From NCBI GenBank assembly GCA_012295275.1, contig CM022671.1, forward strand, positions 16,750,956-16,814,955: a stretch of 64,000 nucleotides of DNA, read 5' to 3'. This document shows, one piece after another, positions 56,478 to 64,000 of the stretch (position 1 is the first letter of the stretch; each line of letters begins with the position of its first letter). A program made the position numbers and the translations under genes. The notes under the pieces were generated by a model that saw only the letters and a list, made by a program, of their open reading frames with translations, ran no database searches and was not told where the DNA came from. The stretch is from Chrysomallon squamiferum. Its lineage: Eukaryota > Mollusca > Gastropoda > Neomphalida > Peltospiridae.

Positions 56478-57075
56478 GATCATATTGTTCACCCGAAGAA
56501 CTTCGGCAAATTCCGGATCATTTTATGCCTGCAAATATTATAAAATATAAACAAAATAAATATACTCTAAAGTATTAGAAATAAATTTTAAAATGCATTT
56601 ATATTATAAAATAGGCAATTTAAAATAGAGATATTATTCCCTTTTAAACTTCTATCTTTACGGAGACAATCGAGTTTGGCCGTAAAATTGTTGATAGTTA
56701 TATTCTACTAACTAAACGGATATTTTCGATTTAGTATCATTTTACTGATGAATTCAATAATAATTTTTATTTTTATTCTAGGGCTGGGGGTGTTGTAATT
56801 TTTTAAAAAATTATTATTTATAACGTACCTCAGTTTCATTTAATTTTAGGATATATTAAAATGGAGATGAAGCACTGATGTTAAGTTTTTGATTTATTAT
56901 TATTATTTTGTTTCATAAGGAGGCACTATTTTTATAGAATTTTCCTGTGTATATATTACTTTCATAATTTTAATCCAATATATTTTAGTATGTTTTAATT
57001 TCTTATATAAATTAGAACCTATATATATATTTTTTAAAAATCTTATACCAGTTAAAATGAAGTCTTTATACTGGC

Positions 57076-57077
<2 letters not shown>

Positions 57078-57139
<62 letters not shown>

Positions 57140-57140
57140 T
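57078..57140. repeat. (TTA)n microsatellite in the CFAP276-ELAPOR intergenic region
   Basis: About 20 ATT units followed by GTTGTTGTTGTTGTT. The 56392-57429 interval otherwise shows only the X-box-like and NRF1-like sites. Confidence 0.95.
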
Positions 57141-57241
57141 TATTATTATTGTTGTTGTTGTTGTAAACCAATAGATGTCGTTTGTAATAATAACTGTAAC
57201 TGATCTCATAGAAAATCTTTTTCCTTAGAAAAGGTTAACGA

Positions 57242-57250
57242 GCATGCGCA
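57242..57250 (+). promoter_or_regulatory. NRF1-like site upstream of the ELAPOR gene
   Basis: GCATGCGCA matches the core of the NRF1 element (GCGCATGCGC type). It stands out in AT-rich DNA 180 bp before the ATG at 57430. Confidence 0.35.
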
Positions 57251-57429
57251 AAAATAAATGGGATTCTTGTTCTAAATTTAGTTGATTTTGGTGTACTTTT
57301 CATTTAGCCTGTAACCTGTGCACGTTGTTCAGTGGAGAAGCGATGTAAACATTATCTATATATTTTATTAATACAGTGACTGAATTTACAGCAGCGTGGT
57401 TCTCGTTTCAATTAACTGTATATTGCGGC

Positions 57430-58930
57430 ATGAACTCTCGATATTTTGTTATGGCATATGCCCATCTGTTCGTATTGCCGTTGGTATTAAAATTGGCTTA
57501 TGTTTTCGGTGACAATCTCCCAACTTGTCAGCCGGTGAGTAATTTTCGAATATTGCATAGTTATTTACCTTAGATAAAGTAAAATGAATTAATACTTTCA
57601 CCTACAAATTACACAGTAAATAATACTAGTAATAAAACTATGTATCATTATATGCAAATGCTGAATAGTAAAATACTTTGAAGTTTGAGCCTGACAGTAA
57701 CTGAGTAAGTCAACAAGAATCATCCACATACACCGATACAGAAGTCAGTGAGAAAACTGAAACAAATTAACAAATTGAAATATTTGCTTATTATATATAT
57801 GTATACTTTTAAAAAGGTTATTTCTAAAGTAGCTGACATATTTAAGCGATCATCTTTATTAAATTTAATTATTTGCGACACAGCATAGCCAGGTAGCTAA
57901 TTTTAACATTTTTTATGCACACTTCATTAACTGTCAAGAAGACTGATATATTCATAATCATTTGCTACTGCAGCAACTAGCTGTGATATAATACTGTAGA
58001 CTTGTGTAGTAGGAATACTATTGTCAACAGTTGGTCACGTAATGCCCTCCTCTGTGCGTCTGCAGCTGGTTAAATAACCAATTATCTTGCCTACAACTAA
58101 AATGACAGACATGGTATTTGTTTAAAGTGGAAGAAAACAAAACTTCTCAATTCATGAATTCAAAATGGACCACTTGACGTTGTCAAACTACATATCATTT
58201 TAATTAATTTCAGAAAAAAAAAAAAAAAAAATTAATAAAATAATATTAATGTTGCTGGAAACATTAAAATAAAATGTAAAATACAAAAACTAAAATTTAT
58301 AATTAAACCATAATTTTTTCCCCCTGTTTAATGGAAATGTATTTTTCTGTTTTTAATTTGAAAGCTTTTATAACCATGAGTACCAAAGATATAATATAGT
58401 GATTATTTAAAAATTAGGATGATATTTGATTATATAATGGTGTTAAACTTCAGTAGCTGTATTATATCCTTTAGCTGTAGTACAGTCCCAAACTATTAAA
58501 AAGTTACAAAATGTGAATGTTTATGCATTAGAAATCAGTTAATATTAATAGTTCAACAATTATTAAATCTAGTATGAGGCATTTATATAAATATAAATAT
58601 AAATATAAACAGACACACACACATACACTTTTACATAAACACAAATATTTGTACATATATGTACAATCTAAATTTAAAATATATTTTTAAAATTAGTTTT
58701 GAATTAGCTTCTGTATTTTTTTAAATTTTTTTTTAATGGCTGTAACACCATATGCATATATACAGAGATAAGATCAATGTCCCACCAAACTGACTAGTTT
58801 GAGATAAATACCACTGTCGTATCTTATTAATAATACACACAATACATTTAACAGTAAGTCCTGAGAGGTTATATGTATCTAGTTGTCAGTGATAAAGCTG
58901 TAGTTCCAAAAGCTATTACAGAAATATATC

Positions 58931-58964
<34 letters not shown>

Positions 58965-59912
58965 TTAAATTATTATTTTTTTTAACAATATAGTGAAGTA
59001 TTGTATTTCCTCAGTGATAAGGCTTTACATTATAAATATATTATTACAGAGAATTAAGAAAGCTATATATACATATATGTCTGTATAAACTTTTTATATT
59101 TAAAAATTGTTTGTTTTATATTTATTCACATTAGTGAAGCATATTTACATGAACTAATTACTAAATATATTTCTATACTTTAAATTGAATTCTGATATTA
59201 ATGCAAAGTGAAATGCATTCTGGGCTACACTGACATAAAGAATACGTTACACTTTTCAAAGAATTAATCTATTTTATAACTACTTTTGTACAACAAAGAA
59301 GAAAACAAAAATGTATATATTTTTTTTGTGAGCCTACAAATATATATATATATAGATAAAGTTACTTTTTATTGTTATTATTATTTTATTTATTTATTAT
59401 TATTTTTTTTTTACTAGCAAATGTTCCTTGTAGAATATTTAATTCATAAAAATTTAAGAAAAAAAATATCAAATGGGACTGGCAAATCATGAAGTTATTC
59501 AAAACTAATTTATATATATATATATGGTTGATTCCACATGTTAGTCCCTATCCAGTCTGCTTATTAAATGATTGTTTTAAATAAACAGTTTGTTTAATTT
59601 CAGAATGATTTCCATTATGAGTACACTGAATGTGATGCTAATGGAGGCCGATGGAGGGTGTCTGTTCCAACACCTAACAAATGTATAGGTGGTGCCCCAA
59701 ATCCTCCAGTGAGAGGAAAACAGTGCAGTAAGTAACATTAACAGAGTCACTTTGATATTATAGTTAGTAATATCTAATGACAGATATATATTTATTAATT
59801 GAAGTAATAATATCTAAGAGTAGTAATGAAAGAATGGTATTTTCTCAACATAGGAAACAAACGTATTTTAAAAAAATATCAGTCTGAGATAAGCTAACAC
59901 TTTTTTTTTTTA

Positions 59913-59953
<41 letters not shown>

Positions 59954-62900
59954 TAAACTGATCCCATTAAAAGGTTCTTTCAATTATATTTTTTTTTTTT
60001 TTTGTATCTGGAATATGTCTTTCTTTTATTACCATTCTTAAATAACTGTTGTGAACAAAAATAGTTTTCTTGTTGAAAAATAAAGTTCTGTATTAAACAA
60101 AAAAACAAACCCTCTTTATATAAAACATCCAAGATTAATTAGAACATTTACTGTATTCTTAAATGTGTTCAGGAAAATGTGGATAGACTGTCATACAAGA
60201 TAACAGTGTCATTACCTGTGAACTTTAAATTAATGGCTAATCTTCCAGTTTAAGTCTAGCCCTTTGTTAGCAGAACATTTACTCAGAATTATTTTGTTTT
60301 ACTGTTAGTGAAGGAACAACAAAGTCTTTTAAAACTGAATAGACTTGTGTAAAATTAGTCAAAATTGTCAGATTAACCAGTTTTTTCCACACACAGCCAT
60401 CACCTGAACTGAAAGACACACTTGCACACAGACACATGCAAATGAATGCACAATGACAGTGTCCCCGTGACAGTAAACTGTGAAAAAAAACAGTATCGCT
60501 TGAATTGTTGTGTGTGAATCTGCAGTTTACAATACAGTTCATTTCATGAAAGAAACATGCTGATATATATTATATTGATTGTTTGTGAAACCAAAAAATA
60601 CTGTTGTTAATAATTGTGTTTGTATTGTTTCTATAGAAATATGCCTGCAGGGAAGGTAAAAGTGTACAGAGAATAAAACAGCATTATAGAAGCAATTACA
60701 AAGTTTCATGGTTAATTATTCCTTTTTAATATTTTAATATCTTAGGTGTTGTTATACATTTCATTTATTAATTCATTCATTCATAAATTATTAAAAAAAA
60801 CGTTCAGTACCAAAGTTTTACATCTGTTTTTAAAAATGATAAAATAAAATCACAAAATAGACTAGTAATTTTATCATTAAAAAAAAGTAAACTGAATGCT
60901 GTTGTGGAACACACCAGATATGTCACTTTTAAAATAATACAGTTCTTTAATGAGGCTATTAGATATTATATCCTTTTGTTATGAGACAAAATGTCAGTAA
61001 AATGAATAATGATATGACACATCAAAGCTTGATTTATAATAATATATTTCTTTAATACAAAATTATCAGTACCAAAGTTCTGCTTCTGTCAGATTTTAAA
61101 TATAATAAAATATAATATTTTAATAGAGTGATTAGATGTAATGTGACTTGAGAATTCTGCTTTCTGTTAAAACAAAATATCAATAAAATTAACAATGATA
61201 CGAGAATCAAATATGTCATTTGAAAGCTTCTTTAATCTGGTTATTAGATACAATATGATTGTTGAGAATGCTGCAGTCTATTAAGACAAAAACATCAATA
61301 AAATGGATGGTACTGCAACACACAATAATATAATTCTTTGACCAGATATGATTCTTGAGAATGTTGTTTTCTATTAAGGCAAAATATCAATAAAATGAAT
61401 TATGATATGAGGCATCAAATATGTCAGTTTTAAACCTTCTTTAATCAGGTCATTAGATTTAATATGATTGTTGAGCATGCCGCTTTGCTATGTAAACAAA
61501 ATATCTGAGTAAAATGCTTTAATCATGTGTTTAGATATAATGGCTACTGAGAATTCTGCTTTACTGTTGGACAAAATGTCGATAAAATGAATGATGTGAC
61601 ACAACAAATATGTTAGTGTTAACATTCTTTAATATGGTGGTTAGATATAATATGATTGGTGAGAATGCTTCAGTCTGTTAAGAAAAAATATTAATAAAAT
61701 GAAAGATATGACACACCAAATATGTCCGTTTTAAACCTTCTTGAATCAGATTCATAGAAATAATATGATTGTTGAGAATGCTGCAGTCCATTATCACTAA
61801 AATGAATGATGATGTGACACATCAAATATGTTAGTTTTAATAATTCTTTAATCAGGTTTTTATATATATAATATGATTGTTGAGAACACTTTGCTCTAAT
61901 AAGACAAAAATATCAATAAAATAAATGGTACTATGACAGACAATAAGGTAATTCTTCGACCAGTTATGATTCTTGAGAATGGTGTTTTCTATTAAGGCGA
62001 AATATCAATAAAATGAATGATGATATGAGACATCAAATAACTCATTTTTAAACCTTCTTTAATCAGGTTATTATTTGTAATATGATTGTTAACAATGCTG
62101 CAGTGTATTAAGACAAAAATATCAATAAAATGAATAGTATTATCACATATCAAGTTATACTATTTTAAAATAAAATGATTCTTTAATCAGGTGATTAGAT
62201 GTAATATGATTGTTGAGAATACTGCTTTGCTGTTAGACAAAATATCAATAAAATGAATGATCAAATAAGTATATTAGTTTTAATAATTCTGTAATAGGGT
62301 GATTAGATACAGCTGTTGAGAATGCTCCTTTCTGTTCAAGACAAAATATCAATAAAATGAATGGTGTTATTGCACATCAAGTATGCTAGTTTTAAATAAT
62401 ATGATTCTTTAATCAGGTGATTAGATGTAATATGATTGCTGAACATGCTTCAGTGCTGACAGACAAGGTAAAATGTCAGTAGATTAATGATAAACAATAC
62501 AGTAGGTTGTTGACATCATGGATATAGTTGCATGTTTGAGTATTGATGTTTCTGATAACCATGGCCCTTCTTACAAAAACAAACACCACCATTTTACTTT
62601 ACACTTAAGATTTCTTAATCTTACATAACTAAATTTTATATTTAATTATTACATTCTGTAAAGTAATATATTCTTATAATGCAATAATTAAATATATAAA
62701 GTTGATGTATGTATATTTGTAAAATAATCCTTTCAGTTGAGAATATGGAAAATGGGTGTAATAAAAAACCAGCTATGTCTGAAAAACAATAATAATTAAA
62801 TAAAATGAAACATTTGTTTTCAACAAACTTTACACTACAGTTTGCCATTAACACATTTCTAGTTATTGTAAAATTATACTGAATAAAATTTGAATACATC

Positions 62901-63520
62901 TGATGGTAAATTAATTGCCTTGGGAAATTCAGAATTTAATGGTAGTCCTGAATTACCAACATGTACTGGCAAAAGCAGTTGTTCTTAACATTCATCATTA
63001 TATTATTTATTTAAAACCATTCCATAATTTGATATTAAAATGGTGAAAAACAAACAAGTGACAATTATACAGTACCAGAAGATGAATCATTAATAACAAA
63101 ATGTTGGTTATTTAAAGCAAACAAAGGAAATATAGAAAATTTCTAGATTATAGATCCTTCATCGCAGCAAAGTGTAAGTTAAATGTATAATTTTGAAAAT
63201 GACAAACTAAAGGTCACAGATAAATATAGAAAGACCAAGTAAATGTGTGTGTGTGTGAGACCATATACTGTTAATCAGAAAATTACATCCATGGTTTATT
63301 TCTGGGGACTGTTTGTCTTCTGCTTTTTTGTTTGTTTTTTGCTTGTTGTATGAGTGTTTGTGTGTGTGTGTTTATATTAGAATAATATGACTATTTAAAT
63401 GTTGGTAAGTTTAGAATCTATTTATTAACAAACAAAAATTCTTATCAGTGTATTCTTTGTACTGGGATGTTATAAGAAATTTAATTGTTGATACATTTAG
63501 AATCAGTTTATTGAGACATT

Positions 63521-63585
<65 letters not shown>

Positions 63586-63803
63586 AACATTATTTCAGCT
63601 TTCAAATGCAGTGAGGGGGAATTCCTGGATTTGAATGGAGATCAGGAATGCAAACCTTGTCCGGCAGGGACCTACTCTCTCGGGGGTGGGGTCCGCTTTG
63701 ACGACTGGGATCATCTGCCAAGTGGATTCATTGTCAGCTCAGAAGGATTTGAAAACAGTTTTGGATACCACTTTGAATCAAATACTGTTGTCAACTGCAG
63801 TTT
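57430..63803 (+). CDS. ELAPOR1: ELAPOR1/2-like protein (EIG121 family), 5' part, first 3 coding exons
   Basis: Exons: 57430-57534, 59604-59727 and 63599-63803, phases consistent; the gene continues beyond the window. The start is the first ATG after an in-frame TAA. The N-terminus (VMAYAHLFVLPLVLKLAYVF) is a signal peptide. The mature part, with TCQPNDFHYEYTECDANGGR then WRVSVP, CSEGEFLDLNGDQECKPCPA and RFDDWDHLPSGF, matches the N-terminal cysteine-rich ectodomain of ELAPOR1/ELAPOR2 (KIAA1324/KIAA1324L). These are single-pass membrane proteins of endosomes and lysosomes linked to autophagy in vertebrates. An invertebrate homologue probably predates the vertebrate split, so the symbol stands for the family. 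The GPxG/TYSLGGG segment resembles an ephrin-receptor-like cysteine-rich repeat. Confidence 0.92.
60930..62500. repeat. Large degenerate tandem repeat, ~95-125 bp unit, ~14 copies, ELAPOR intron 2
   Basis: Recurring words ATCAATAAAATGAATGATGA, CATCAAATATGTTAGTTTTA, TTCTTTAATCAGGTGATTAG and ATATGATTGTTGAGAATGCT, followed by CTTTCTGTTAAGACAAAAT. Copies differ by substitutions and small indels, so the array is old. Confidence 0.88.
63530..63586. repeat. (ATT)n tract just before an ELAPOR exon
   Basis: ATT repeats end about 12 bp before the acceptor at 63597-63598 and replace the usual polypyrimidine tract. Confidence 0.93.
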
Positions 63804-64000
63804 GTAAGTCAAATTTTAATACTTACCTTTAAGAAAATAATTAGTATTTTTTTTATCTGTAATTATCTGATACTGGTTTATGTACATACATTTATACATA
63901 TACCCAGCTAGAGCATTCATCTGGCACAAAATGGCATAAAACACGCACACACACACACACACACACATACATACACAAGTGCATAAAGCACATACAATTT

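Overview
This is an AT-rich, intron-rich animal genome window. The proteins resemble bilaterian families, introns are small and obey GT-AG, and microsatellites and minisatellites are dense. A decayed SINE-like element at about 40973-41222 ends in a tail I associate with gastropod and other molluscan SINEs, and a hairpin at 6862-6900 resembles motifs common in molluscan repeats. A mollusc is therefore my best guess. The species cannot be named from the sequence alone.

Six protein-coding genes can be read. (1) 123-5046 (+): the 3' part of a Kelch-repeat gene of the KLHDC10 type; its N-terminus lies off the left edge. (2) 13841-29539 (+): a complete 21-exon FGD-family Rho GEF (DH-PH-FYVE-PH), closest to FGD6, with a giant 3.1-kb proline-rich/disordered exon. 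(3) 35808-40233 (+): an unrecognised secreted-type protein. It has a signal peptide, two large arrays of a 7-residue repeat coded by a 21-bp minisatellite, a poly-Asp stretch and a non-repetitive C-terminus. Its reading frame is broken in the middle. (4) 42155-50120 (+): TRMT44, a tRNA 2'-O-methyluridine methyltransferase with a C-terminal CCCH finger; the exon after SAM motif I is missing or badly degraded. (5) 52843-56391 (-): CFAP276, an axonemal microtubule inner protein, with two alternative 71-nt terminal exons. (6) 57430-63803 (+): the 5' end of an ELAPOR1/2-type receptor-like membrane protein, running off the right edge.

The genes share no obvious pathway, as is usual for animal chromosomes. 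TRMT44 and CFAP276 are convergent; CFAP276 and ELAPOR are divergent over about 1 kb. Intergenic stretches are mostly low-complexity AT DNA with degenerate tandem repeats.

Three themes stand out. First, gene 3 may be a lineage-restricted repetitive extracellular protein. Second, several intronic minisatellites begin at, or include copies of, splice junctions (KLHDC10 acceptor, three FGD introns). Third, single-base losses occur inside conserved exons of unrelated genes (1465-1472, 25706-25710 and probably others). These point more to base-level assembly errors than to several independent pseudogenes, but raw reads are needed to tell.
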